From Methanolobus sp. UBA474 (GTDB lineage Archaea; Halobacteriota; Methanosarcinia; Methanosarcinales; Methanosarcinaceae), in NCBI GenBank assembly GCA_002501695.1, contig DANZ01000159.1, positions 1-13,341 of the forward strand: 13,341 bases of DNA, given 5' to 3'. The notes beneath the pieces were generated by a model. That model was not told the DNA's origin, did not search any database, and saw only the letters and a program-made list of their open reading frames with translations. The translations under genes were made by a program, and so were the position numbers. Position 1 is the stretch's first letter. Each line of letters opens with the position of its first letter. This document shows positions 7,037 to 13,341 of this stretch, piece after piece.

Positions 7037-7642
7037 ATGATAAAAGGAGAGGGCAAGGTGATCTATATCGATCCTTATCTCCCTGGGGAGGATATTCCTG
7101 CAGAGGGTATGGCAGACATCCTCCTGATCACACAGGAGCACAATGAACACTGTCATCCGGAATCTATCCGCAAGGTTCGCAAGCCTGATGCGACCACTCT
7201 TGTCCCGGAAAGCGTCGGCCTGGAGTTCAGGGGGGATGCAAGAAGGGTCGCTGCAGGAGATTCTCTTGTCGGGGAACTGGGCATAAAGGGCGTGGGAATA
7301 GAAGTGGTTCCTGCCGCTCCCGGAGAAATGATCACTGATCATGGGAGGGGAGGAGTTGGTTATATCATTGAACTGGGCGGTCTGAGGATCTACTATGCAG
7401 GTGACACTATTCTTATGCAGGGGATGAAGTCCTTATCTGTCGATATTGCCATTCTCCCTATCGGCAAAGCCTCCTCAATGAATGAAGAGGATGCAGCCGA
7501 GGTGGCAGTTCTACTTTCTCCCCGTGTGGCCATTCCAATGCATTACAGTCCGGAAGCCGGGGACGCGGACCCTCAGAAGTTCAGGGAACTCGTCAGAGCA
7601 AAAGCACCAAATATAGATGTGTTTATCCTTGACCCGTTGTGA
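7037..7642 (+). CDS. Metallo-beta-lactamase-fold hydrolase (UlaG-like) with altered metal motif
   Basis: The protein belongs to the UlaG-like branch of the metallo-beta-lactamase superfamily. It has a KVIYIDPYL strand, a metal-motif region reading TQEHNEHCH, a later YYAGDT motif supplying an aspartate, and a PMHYSP motif supplying a histidine near the end. The usual HxHxDH is changed to QxHxEH, so metal binding may be altered. The coordinates use the first ordinary start codon, but homology begins earlier: codons 7013-7036 read NWLGHAGF, the first conserved block of the family, and the frame is open back to 6974 with no ATG, GTG or TTG. The real start may be a rare ATT (7010, 6995) or CTG (6983). 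The stop overlaps the region before rnp4, suggesting cotranscription. The substrate is unknown. Confidence 0.8.
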   Translation: MIKGEGKVIYIDPYLPGEDIPAEGMADILLITQEHNEHCHPESIRKVRKPDATTLVPESVGLEFRGDARRVAAGDSLVGELGIKGVGIEVVPAAPGEMITDHGRGGVGYIIELGGLRIYYAGDTILMQGMKSLSVDIAILPIGKASSMNEEDAAEVAVLLSPRVAIPMHYSPEAGDADPQKFRELVRAKAPNIDVFILDPL

Positions 7643-7653
7643 GGGAGTCACCT

Positions 7654-8028
7654 ATGGCAAAGCACAGGCAGAAGAATAAGGCAGTAGCAAAGGATATTGC
7701 ATGCGAGCGTATAACCTATCTTTTCGAGGTTGCAGGAAAGGAGTACGCTGAGAGTCCGGCAAGAAGCAACAGGTATGTCACTCTTGCAAAAAGGATAGGG
7801 ATGCGTTATCGTGTAAGTCTTCCTTCGGAAATGAAAAGGAAGATGTGCAAAGATTGCGGCTCTTTTCTTTCACCTGGGGGTAACTGCAGGGTCCGCTTGA
7901 AGAACGGGCGCCTGATCATCACATGCATGAACTGCGGCAGAGTGCAGCGCTACCCTCTGGAATCTCGCAGGATGGAAAGATCCGGACAGAATGGAAGAGT
8001 GGAAATAACGGACGTTAAGGAAGGGTAG
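7654..8028 (+). CDS. rnp4: Ribonuclease P protein component 4 (Rpp21/Rpr2 homologue)
   Basis: This is a protein subunit of archaeal RNase P, which with the catalytic RNA removes 5' leaders from pre-tRNA. The 124-residue product has a basic helical N-terminus (RQKNKAVAKDIACERI), the conserved stretch YVTLAKRIGMRYRVSLPSE, and a zinc ribbon made by CKDC and CMNC pairs that flank a GGNCRVRL strand. I chose the ATG at 7654 because GGGAG lies eight bases before it. A GTG at 7639 in the same frame, inside the end of the preceding gene, would add five residues. It follows the metallo-beta-lactamase gene by 11 bases, so the two are probably cotranscribed. The last residues (about 107-124) look variable. 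Confidence 0.93.
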   Translation: MAKHRQKNKAVAKDIACERITYLFEVAGKEYAESPARSNRYVTLAKRIGMRYRVSLPSEMKRKMCKDCGSFLSPGGNCRVRLKNGRLIITCMNCGRVQRYPLESRRMERSGQNGRVEITDVKEG

Positions 8029-8030
8029 CA

Positions 8031-8264
8031 TCATCCGTTTATAGCTGACAGCAGTCTCATTATGCCGTAAGAGACCACGAATATAATGGTCCCCATTGAT
8101 AGATATAGGAAGATAAGTCTTAAAACGTCTTCCTTCTCGGATCCCTGCTTTATTCCAAAGCCGCCCCTGCAGCCGCCTGTGCTGCAGGAAGTGCACGATG
8201 CACTCTTTTTCTTCTTTATGCCCGGATGGTTATTCAACACCGGAAGGAGGATCTTGTCTGACAT
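8031..8264 (-). CDS. Small membrane protein with a three-cysteine motif, function unknown
   Basis: I do not recognise this 77-residue product. Visible parts are a short N-terminus with a lysine cluster (about 17-20), a cysteine-rich motif CTSCSTGGCRGG with cysteines at 24, 27 and 32, a charged linker, and one strong membrane helix (about 48-70). The cysteines could bind a metal or an iron-sulfur cluster at the membrane, but nothing proves it. The start at 8264 is preferred because the longer open frame upstream would run into the tRNA gene. No strong ribosome binding site is seen, while a TATA-like TTTTTAATA lies about 60 bases upstream. It converges on rnp4 with only two bases between the stops. 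The clean domain pattern argues for a real gene. Confidence 0.6.
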   Translation of the reverse strand: MSDKILLPVLNNHPGIKKKKSASCTSCSTGGCRGGFGIKQGSEKEDVLRLIFLYLSMGTIIFVVSYGIMRLLSAING

Positions 8265-8330
8265 GGTTCTAGTTATGCCTTCTATATCATTAGTTACTTT
8301 TGGATCGACTGATGGGCTACAGTATCTATT

Positions 8331-8335
8331 AAAAA
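8331..8335 (-). terminator. Oligo-T terminator after tRNA-Ser
   Basis: Six bases past the tRNA 3' end the minus strand has five consecutive T residues. Archaeal tRNA genes usually end transcription at such short T-runs. The same AT-rich stretch could also be part of a promoter for the small membrane protein gene downstream. Confidence 0.4.
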
Positions 8336-8340
8336 GCTGA

Positions 8341-8425
8341 CGACGAGAGGGGGATTCGAACCCCCGTGATGCGAAGCACCACAGGATTAGCAATCCTGCG
8401 CCATACCGGGCTTGGCTATCTCGTC
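8341..8425 (-). tRNA. tRNA-Ser (anticodon GCU)
   Basis: The 85-base minus-strand sequence folds as a class II tRNA. The acceptor stem GACGAGA pairs with TCTCGTC and the discriminator base is G. The D arm lies at 8400-8416. The anticodon stem CAGGA/TCCTG surrounds the loop TTGCTAA with anticodon GCU (8389-8391). A long variable arm (8366-8381) is typical of serine tRNA, and a GGGGG/CCCCC T stem encloses TTCGAAT. It decodes AGC and AGU. The 3' CCA is not encoded and must be added by the CCA enzyme. There is no sign of an intron. Confidence 0.97.
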
Positions 8426-8481
8426 ACTATCAGAACGCGTCTCTAAATGTAACCAATGTATTTAATGTTTCTGGATTTTAA

Positions 8482-8800
8482 TAGCAGGCACGCCGCAAGT
8501 CGTTGTCCTTCACATCTTCAAGTGATCTGTGGCCTCTTCTCCACCCCGCAGCCCTGCAAGCGATAGTTGCCCACGGTAGGTCTGCTCCCTTCCGGTCCTC
8601 AACTGGTTCCCGCAGTTAAGATATAAAGACAAGTTCTCCAACAAGCCCTTATACCAGCACCATCCAAACAGGACGGGGCTTCTCAGTTGAGACCACAGGT
8701 TTGAAAATGATCCGTACATCTCCTCTTGGCTTCGTCCCCCGCATATCGACGATATCGGGTTACAGGTAACGCCGGCCTACCCGGACTAGCCCGCCAACCC
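8482..8800 (-). ncRNA. ffs: Signal recognition particle RNA (7S RNA)
   Basis: This is the archaeal 7S RNA, the scaffold that holds SRP19 and SRP54 and targets ribosomes to the Sec translocon. The minus strand shows the Alu domain near the 5' end, with the CTGTAAC motif and GCCGGCG stem (about 8755-8776). It also shows the strongly conserved helix 8 sequence GACCGGAAGGGAGCAGACC (8579-8597), where SRP54 binds. The ends pair as archaeal helix 1: GCGGGC (complement of 8789-8794) with GCCTGC (complement of 8484-8489). The length of about 315-320 bases fits archaeal SRP RNA, and the inferred start sits about 25 bases from a strong TATA element. The exact ends are uncertain by a few bases. Confidence 0.93.
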
Positions 8801-8816
8801 TAGATATGCATGACAG

Positions 8817-8825
8817 TTTATAAAT
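8817..8825 (-). promoter_or_regulatory. TATA box of the SRP RNA gene
   Basis: ATTTATAAA on the minus strand matches the archaeal TATA consensus closely and lies about 22-27 bases upstream of the inferred 5' end of the SRP RNA. The spacing supports the RNA's predicted start near 8796-8800. The core is nearly palindromic. Confidence 0.7.
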
Positions 8826-8916
8826 GTATCCTTGCCTCCCCGCTGTTATAAGTGCTGAAGTTTATTGAGGAGAGAACATAATTATACTATGCCGCCAATA
8901 ATGATGTGAGGATAAA

Positions 8917-9156
8917 ATGGAAGAAATTATTGGATTTGTTACTGGAAACAAGAACCGGCAGAAATTGCTTTCCCTGCTGGGCTCAAAGCATGGACTGGAT
9001 GTGGACAAACTGGCAAAGAATATGCATATAGCCGGTCCTTCCGTTAAAAAGCTCAGCGACGAGCTGATGGAAAAAGGTCTTATTGTGCAGGAAAATGGTT
9101 TATACGGTTTAACAGAGCTTGGAGATTCAGTGGAAAAGCGGATACGTACTTTCTGA
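8917..9156 (+). CDS. Small winged helix-turn-helix DNA-binding protein
   Basis: This 79-residue protein is almost entirely one winged helix domain. An N-terminal helix (FVTGNKNRQKLLSLL, about 7-21) is followed by a helix-turn-helix with LDVDKLAKNMHIAGPSVKKLSDELMEKGL (about 27-55), then a beta wing (VQENGLYGLTELG, about 57-69) and a short final helix. This type is common among archaeal repressors of the ArsR/MarR-like class, but no ligand domain or cysteine sensor is present. The start is supported by TGAGG five bases upstream, and a TTATAAG TATA-like element lies at 8846-8852. It is transcribed away from the SRP RNA gene and toward the KaiC-like genes. Its targets are unknown. Confidence 0.75.
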   Translation: MEEIIGFVTGNKNRQKLLSLLGSKHGLDVDKLAKNMHIAGPSVKKLSDELMEKGLIVQENGLYGLTELGDSVEKRIRTF

Positions 9157-9208
9157 TCTTCGATTATCTGTCCTTCTATTATTTTACGGCCTGGAAATAT
9201 CTGAACTC

Positions 9209-10588
9209 TCATATAAGAAGGGTGTCCGTACGCAGTTTGATGCCCTCTTCAGTAATCGAATATTCCTTTACCGCGTTTTTATGCTTGGTGCCCCGTGATT
9301 TTGTGACATTCATGTACATACGGCTATTTACAGTGGAGCTATGGAGTACTACTACTGAGTCCATCAGGTAGGCGAAATCTATCATCTCATCTCCCGGACA
9401 GTCACAAGAAGTCGTGTCTGTAGTGAAGAGTGAGGTTATATTCTTGCTTTTCAGGTAACTTGTAAGGGAATGCAGGTAGCTTCGTAATTTCAGATGATCG
9501 GGTATTGACATTTCCAGGCTATTGATGCCTTCAAAGAAAACTCTTATTGCTCCTGTCTTTTCGATATTGTTCTTTATACGGATGGAATGTTCAGCCGGAT
9601 ACATATTGCCCGGATTGGTGCAGATGAATCTGAGCAACCCTGTCTCCATATATGGCATCAGATCCCATCCCATCCTTTTTGCATCCATCAGCAACTGGTG
9701 GGGGGAGTCCTCAAAAGTTATTATTAGCCCCGGCTCGCCGTTCTGAAGGCCCTGGTGTATGAACTGCAGCCCGAATATCTTTTTTCCGGTGCCCGGTCTT
9801 CCTGCAACCAGTGTGCTGCTGTATTTGATCATTCCTCCGCCGAGCATTCCATCAAGTCCGGGAATGCCTGCCTCGACCCGTGAGTCATCCAGCCTGAAGT
9901 CCTCTTCAGGTTTAAGGCGGGGATAGACAGTAAAGCCGCTTGATGTTATGTCATATATGTACTTGCAGGCTGTGATCTCTGATCGTTTGCCGGGGTCAAT
10001 ACCTCTCATTTTTATGAATTCCAGGTGATGGTCCGCTCTTGCGTCCGTATCCGCGCGGGAAAGATATATTATGCCATCGGAAAGGTGGCTGACGACCGAT
10101 CTGTGCAGTTCCTCCCTCACAAGTTCTCCTACAAGCAGTGTAAGCATATCTCTCTCCTGCAGTATGGAATCCAGCGTATAGAAGAAACGTCTGCGCTCCT
10201 GTTCGACGAATCCAAATCCCAGGGGTGTGATCGGGTCTATGACCAGCCTGTCGGGTTTTACGGATTCTATTACATTGCCGATATCTATCAATGTGGTCAG
10301 TGGATCCTTCTCGGAAAGCTGGCGGTTTATCGCATGTACCTGGAAGGAACCATCAAAGAAGTCAAGTGTTGAATGGTACATCTTGAGCTTATGCTCCTTT
10401 TCGGTGGTTATCGGGATATAAAGTGTCTTTTCGCCTCCCCTGGCCGCCTCGGATAGCATCTGCAGGGAAAGTATGGTCTTTCCGACTCCTGCTGTCCCTG
10501 CTATCAGTATCGTTGAGGGTGTTCTGAACCCTCCCAGCAGTTTGTCAAGACTTTCTATTCCACAGGAGATAGTTCTCAGTTGTTCCAT
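9209..10588 (-). CDS. Two-domain KaiC-like RecA-superfamily ATPase, second site degenerate
   Basis: The 459-residue protein carries two KaiC-type ATPase domains in tandem. Domain 1 (about 1-225) has Walker A GTAGVGKT (31-38), catalytic-type glutamates in TTEKE (61-65) and Walker B RLVID (114-118). Domain 2 (about 235-459) starts with the matching GIPGLDGMLGGG block, but its Walker A is GRPGTGKK (263-270), with lysine in place of threonine/serine, and the expected Walker B strand reads RVFFEGI, lacking the aspartate. Domain 2 may bind nucleotide weakly or serve for assembly. The start has a GGGAG ribosome binding site nine bases upstream. Archaeal KaiC homologues are thought to act in signalling rather than a clock with KaiA/KaiB, neither of which is seen here. 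It lies downstream of a second KaiC-like gene on the same strand. Confidence 0.85.
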   Translation of the reverse strand: MEQLRTISCGIESLDKLLGGFRTPSTILIAGTAGVGKTILSLQMLSEAARGGEKTLYIPITTEKEHKLKMYHSTLDFFDGSFQVHAINRQLSEKDPLTTLIDIGNVIESVKPDRLVIDPITPLGFGFVEQERRRFFYTLDSILQERDMLTLLVGELVREELHRSVVSHLSDGIIYLSRADTDARADHHLEFIKMRGIDPGKRSEITACKYIYDITSSGFTVYPRLKPEEDFRLDDSRVEAGIPGLDGMLGGGMIKYSSTLVAGRPGTGKKIFGLQFIHQGLQNGEPGLIITFEDSPHQLLMDAKRMGWDLMPYMETGLLRFICTNPGNMYPAEHSIRIKNNIEKTGAIRVFFEGINSLEMSIPDHLKLRSYLHSLTSYLKSKNITSLFTTDTTSCDCPGDEMIDFAYLMDSVVVLHSSTVNSRMYMNVTKSRGTKHKNAVKEYSITEEGIKLRTDTLLI

Positions 10589-10739
10589 TTTAACGCTCCC
10601 TTTTTAATGGAGTTATGCCTGCGTGATCGATGATGTAGTGCCAGTAAAGAAAAATAGATGTGAGAAGTGCTACCGCGGGTCGGATCTTATTAGTCATGAA
10701 TGATCTGGCTTATGCGGCGCAGTACTTCCCCGGTCATAC

Positions 10740-11519
10740 TCAGAATGAGGAATATACTTCTTCATGCGGGTGTATGACGAACCCTTCGGGCGTTATGTCG
10801 TATGGGTGGATCTTTTTGCTGTGGTCGGAGCCGCGCATCTTGTATATCTCCATGCTTCTCATGCGCACGTTCTCATGCCTTTTGTAGTAGAGGACAATAG
10901 TTCCGTCAGTGACGAAGTTCTCGACGCCGAACCTGGAAGGGTTATCTTCCTCTACCAGTTCGCAGGTCATCATCGAAGTGAGCCCGATGACCTCCAGCGT
11001 GGTACTGAGCTTGAGGAGTTCTATTCTTATTTTAGCGGGGTCCTGCAGATAGAAGCTTACAGATGTAGTGGAGTCGATGAGCGCGCGCCGGGCATTGATC
11101 TCTTCCTGGGTCGCTATTATCTGGTCCATCATGGATCGGATGTCAAAAGGCCGTACGTCGACATATTTTTCCTGCGATGGAATGCCTATCTTGGTGGAGC
11201 ACGCGTCGATTATGACCAGCTTGTTCTCTTCCTCAAGTTCCTCAAGGTCCCAGCCAAACTTCATGACGTTCTCCCTTATCTGCTCCGGCCGCTCTTCTGT
11301 CGCGACTATGATGCCATTCTCCTTATACTTGGTAATGCCGTTATATATGAACTGGATCGAGAAATTCGTTTTTCCTGCTCCCGATGTGCCGGATATCAGG
11401 TAGGTCCTGTCCCTGATGAGCCCGCCTCCGCACAACTCATCAAAGCCGGGTATGCCTGTCTTGACCCGGTTAACCGCATCTTCCATCGAGATTTCCTCAG
11501 AAACTGCACCATCGAACAT
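10740..11519 (-). CDS. Single-domain KaiC-like RecA-superfamily ATPase
   Basis: The 259-residue protein is one canonical KaiC domain. It has the entry block TGIPGFDELCGGG (21-33), Walker A GTSGAGKT (44-51), paired glutamates in ATEERPEQ (73-80) and Walker B RALIDS (145-150). All nucleotide-binding residues look intact, in contrast to the second domain of the neighbouring gene. The closing segment KMRGSDHSKKIHPYDITPEGFVIHP is typical of archaeal KaiC-like proteins. GGAG lies about 12 bases before the ATG at 11519, which is long; an in-frame ATG at 11486 is the alternative, beginning just ahead of the domain. It precedes the two-domain gene by 151 bases on the same strand, so the two may be cotranscribed. 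Its partner is unknown. Confidence 0.85.
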   Translation of the reverse strand: MFDGAVSEEISMEDAVNRVKTGIPGFDELCGGGLIRDRTYLISGTSGAGKTNFSIQFIYNGITKYKENGIIVATEERPEQIRENVMKFGWDLEELEEENKLVIIDACSTKIGIPSQEKYVDVRPFDIRSMMDQIIATQEEINARRALIDSTTSVSFYLQDPAKIRIELLKLSTTLEVIGLTSMMTCELVEEDNPSRFGVENFVTDGTIVLYYKRHENVRMRSMEIYKMRGSDHSKKIHPYDITPEGFVIHPHEEVYSSF

Positions 11520-11997
11520 TTTACTTTTTCACTCCTTGAGACACCAATAATTTCAACAAGCTCATGTAACAGGTAATAATACTTGGATTAAAGTGGATGA
11601 ATGATTTTAACGCTATGTCTTTTATTGTATGGTGTATATAAATATATTGAACTGATGCTTATTATTATGATGGATTCTGGCAGTTCTTGCAGGATCTGGC
11701 AACTATAATCCTTTATACTTCGGTATTTCAGATGCTAAAGATGAGATATCGTTAAATCCCGTCAATTAATATCCCGATCAGACGATATGTCTCCGCAATG
11801 CTTGTAAAAGAGAGCCGATTTCCTGTCCGTATCGTTCTTTATCGCATGTGGGGACTGTGAATTCGACATTTACCGTCAAATGCATCGATACTTGCCAGTG
11901 CAGTGTGATAATTCCCCGGAATTAGACCACAAAAGATTTAATACGGCAATTGTTTAATAGAACACTTGTAATCCAATATGACGGGATTAGGAGGGTG

Positions 11998-12057
11998 ATG
12001 AATTCTCCTTCGGCAATAAACGAACTCGACAATTGTCCGGTCCGGCTGAAGCCATAA
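11998..12057 (+). CDS. Possible 19-codon leader ORF upstream of the S-layer gene
   Basis: AGGAGGGTG directly before the ATG at 11998 resembles the full complement of the 16S rRNA 3' end, although the spacing is short. The ORF encodes 19 residues (MNSPSAINELDNCPVRLKP) and stops with TAA at 12055-12057, inside the left arm of a perfect hairpin. The peptide has no clear amino acid bias that would indicate classical attenuation. A six-codon ORF (start 11978) ends just before it. Whether it is translated is not shown by the sequence. Confidence 0.3.
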   Translation: MNSPSAINELDNCPVRLKP

Positions 12058-12076
12058 AGCACAAATCGTGCTTTAT
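12054..12076 (+). promoter_or_regulatory. Perfect 9-bp hairpin in the S-layer gene leader
   Basis: ATAAAGCAC (12054-12062) pairs exactly with GTGCTTTAT (12068-12076) around a 5-nt loop. It sits 46 bases before the S-layer ATG and is followed by only a few T residues, so a terminator is unlikely. A second weaker stem (12008-12014 with 12045-12051, one G-U pair) lies just upstream. For a highly expressed surface protein, a stabilising or translation-tuning 5' structure is a reasonable inference. Confidence 0.45.
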
Positions 12077-12122
12077 TCCATAATTCTCACTCTTTGATAT
12101 TAGAACTAACGGAGGAACAAAA

Positions 12123-13341
12123 ATGACTAAATTAACGACAACTGTAATAGTTGCTCTTATGATAATGGCATTAGCCATTACATCTGCAAGTGCAGCTACC
12201 AGTGTTGAAGTAAGGGGTACTGTCTTTACTGCAGACAGTGACTCATTTGAGATGAACGCAACTAACTTTGCGGGATTCTACTACGACCTTGATGATGACA
12301 TATCCACTGAAACCATGACCATTACAGCGAACCTTACCGACAGCGACAGATCAATTGCTGAGGGTGAGCTCGTATACAACACTTCTATTGAAGGAGTTGA
12401 CTATACAAGTAGCAACTTCGATGATCAGTTCAATGTAATGGGTCTTTTCGCAGAAAAGTACATACCATTGACCGACACCACTCCTGACAAGCTCTCCAAG
12501 CTGCTCCTTGACTCAGATGACAAGTACACCCTGAGAACCGGCACAGCTCTTGAGCTCCCAGAAGGCTATGCACTTACTGCAAAGCAGATCGATGTCGAGG
12601 GTGACAAGGTATGGATAGAGTTCACCAAGGACGGAGAGTTCGTAGAAGATGAGATCCTTGATGTATCCAACGGCACAGTTGTCTGGACCTACGAAGCTGA
12701 CGATGTAGCAGATGAGGACGATGTACCTGTACTGAAGGTCGCAGTCACCAACGTGTTCCAGGGACAGGTTGACAGCCTTGCAGTTATCGAGGGTGTCTGG
12801 CTCATGGACTACGAGAACGTACTTGAGATCGAGGACGAGGACACATTCGACAAGCTCGAAGTCACAGCAATCGGCACCGACTCTCTGACACTGTCCAACT
12901 CTAACTCCATGACCCTTACCAGGGACAAGGACATCTCTATTGCACAGGGCATGAGCTTCAGGGTTGCAGACAGCGCAGCACTCAGGTTCTTTATCATGAA
13001 GGAGTACACCGAATCCGGAACATACGAGATCCGTGGTGAAGTTATTGAAGGCGCTGGAAACGCAACATGGGACTACTCCAACTTTGCAGGCTTCTATTAT
13101 GACCTTGATGACAACATCTCCTCTGAGGTTATGTCAGTAGACGTTGATGTCCGTTCCATCGGTGAAGGAGACCTCGACTACGTCACTACTATCCAGCAGA
13201 TTGACTTTGCCGCAGAAGACCTCTTTACCGAGCAGTACAATGTCATAGGTTTCTTCGCAGAGAAGTACATACCATTGACCAGCACAACTCCTGACAAGCT
13301 CTCCAAGCTGCTCCTCGACTCAGATGACAAGTACACCCTGA
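12123..13341 (+). CDS. S-layer protein with tandem DUF1608-type domains, 5' part
   Basis: The gene runs off the window after 406 codons. The product begins with a signal peptide (lysine at 3, hydrophobic core about 7-20, cleavage likely after SASA at 24). Next comes a first S-layer domain opening VEVRGTVFTAD, with NFAGFYYDLDD at 48-58. A second domain begins near 300 (TYEIRGEVIEG) and repeats NFAGFYYDLDD at 320-330. This arrangement matches the major surface protein of Methanosarcina and relatives, which forms the paracrystalline cell envelope. The mature part is strongly acidic. Six N-glycosylation sequons are visible (N45, N70, N86, N183, N313, N331). The start has a GGAGG ribosome binding site seven bases upstream. 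A C-terminal membrane anchor is expected beyond the window. Confidence 0.93.
   Translation, partial: MTKLTTTVIVALMIMALAITSASAATSVEVRGTVFTADSDSFEMNATNFAGFYYDLDDDISTETMTITANLTDSDRSIAEGELVYNTSIEGVDYTSSNFDDQFNVMGLFAEKYIPLTDTTPDKLSKLLLDSDDKYTLRTGTALELPEGYALTAKQIDVEGDKVWIEFTKDGEFVEDEILDVSNGTVVWTYEADDVADEDDVPVLKVAVTNVFQGQVDSLAVIEGVWLMDYENVLEIEDEDTFDKLEVTAIGTDSLTLSNSNSMTLTRDKDISIAQGMSFRVADSAALRFFIMKEYTESGTYEIRGEVIEGAGNATWDYSNFAGFYYDLDDNISSEVMSVDVDVRSIGEGDLDYVTTIQQIDFAAEDLFTEQYNVIGFFAEKYIPLTSTTPDKLSKLLLDSDDKYTL
12451..12534 (+). repeat. S-layer internal repeat, copy 1
   Basis: This 84-base segment encodes residues 110-137 of the S-layer protein (AEKYIPLT through DSDDKYTL). It matches the segment at 13258-13341 at 79 of 84 positions, 807 bases away. 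The flanking domain sequence is far less similar at the DNA level. Confidence 0.9.
13258..13341 (+). repeat. S-layer internal repeat, copy 2, cut by the window edge
   Basis: The second copy encodes residues 379-406 of the S-layer protein and differs from copy 1 in five bases, changing only one amino acid (aspartate 118 to serine 387). The repeat reaches the last base of the window, so its full length is unknown. Confidence 0.9.

Larger units (their letters stand above)
11520..12122. other. 603-bp stretch without a convincing large gene
   Basis: Only short open frames are present. An AT-rich element at 11635-11648 contains TATATAAAT on + and ATTTATATA on -, and could serve either strand; on - it would give the KaiC-like gene a leader of about 90 bases. 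On +, two TTTAATA elements (11937-11943 and 11953-11959) are candidate TATA boxes for the S-layer gene. The last 125 bases hold a possible leader ORF, a palindrome GACAATTGTC (12028-12037), a 9-bp hairpin, and the S-layer ribosome binding site. Between about 11660 and 11930 I see nothing firm. Confidence 0.5.

Noticed and set aside
6838..7056. N-terminal extension of dtdA to 7056
   Set aside because: The added 73 residues look unrelated to the family, overlap the divergent hydrolase gene and would leave the TATA-like element inside the coding region.
8265..8393. Longer N-terminus for the small membrane protein
   Set aside because: It would run through the tRNA-Ser gene; the tRNA fold is unambiguous.
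8510..8719. 69-codon minus-strand frame
   Set aside because: It lies wholly in the SRP RNA, whose conserved helix 8 and pairing ends are clear.
10764..11576. 270-codon open frame on the plus strand
   Set aside because: It is antisense to the single-domain KaiC-like gene, which has all its motifs; the plus-strand product shows no recognisable domain.
1..13341. Insertion sequences, prophage, CRISPR arrays or defence islands
   Set aside because: No transposase, integrase, array of spaced repeats or known defence gene was seen; gene order is that of a conserved core chromosome.

Overview
The window reads as chromosomal DNA of a methanogenic archaeon of the order Methanosarcinales. The evidence is archaeal-type ribosomal stalk proteins (P0 and P1 with the shared acidic GMAGLGALFG-type tail), Spt5, a Sec61-gamma/SecE subunit, an archaeal DtdA, RNase P component 4, a 7S SRP RNA, TATA-type promoters, and a tandem-domain S-layer protein of the Methanosarcina type (DUF1608-like). 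A genus such as Methanolobus or Methanococcoides is plausible, but I cannot fix it from sequence alone.

Layout. At the left edge lies the 3' end of a UbiB/ABC1-family kinase gene (+). Next comes a long minus-strand block that reads, in transcription order from right to left: dtdA (D-aminoacyl-tRNA deacylase), ftsZ, secE, spt5, rpl11, rpl1, rpl10 (P0) and rpl12 (P1), ending in a hairpin plus T-run terminator. It joins cell division, protein secretion, transcription elongation and the whole ribosomal stalk with its base. Two stretches inside it hold RNA-level structure: an ftsZ-secE spacer with mutually exclusive hairpins, and an rpl1 leader that can fold as a three-way junction against the ribosome binding site.

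From about 7.0 to 8.3 kb the strand changes. A metallo-beta-lactamase-fold protein with an altered metal motif and rnp4 (RNase P) lie on +, and a small Cys-containing membrane protein lies on -. They are followed by tRNA-Ser(GCU) and the SRP RNA, both on -. A small winged-helix regulator (+) faces two minus-strand KaiC-like RecA-family ATPase genes, one with two ATPase domains (the second looks degenerate) and one with a single canonical domain.

The right end is a 603-bp gene-poor stretch leading into the S-layer gene (+), which runs off the window. Its leader holds a possible 19-codon upstream ORF whose stop codon falls in a perfect hairpin, just ahead of a strong ribosome binding site. Most genes are recognisable housekeeping genes. 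The less-explained signals are the three RNA leaders, the atypical active-site motifs of two proteins, and a near-identical internal repeat in the S-layer gene.
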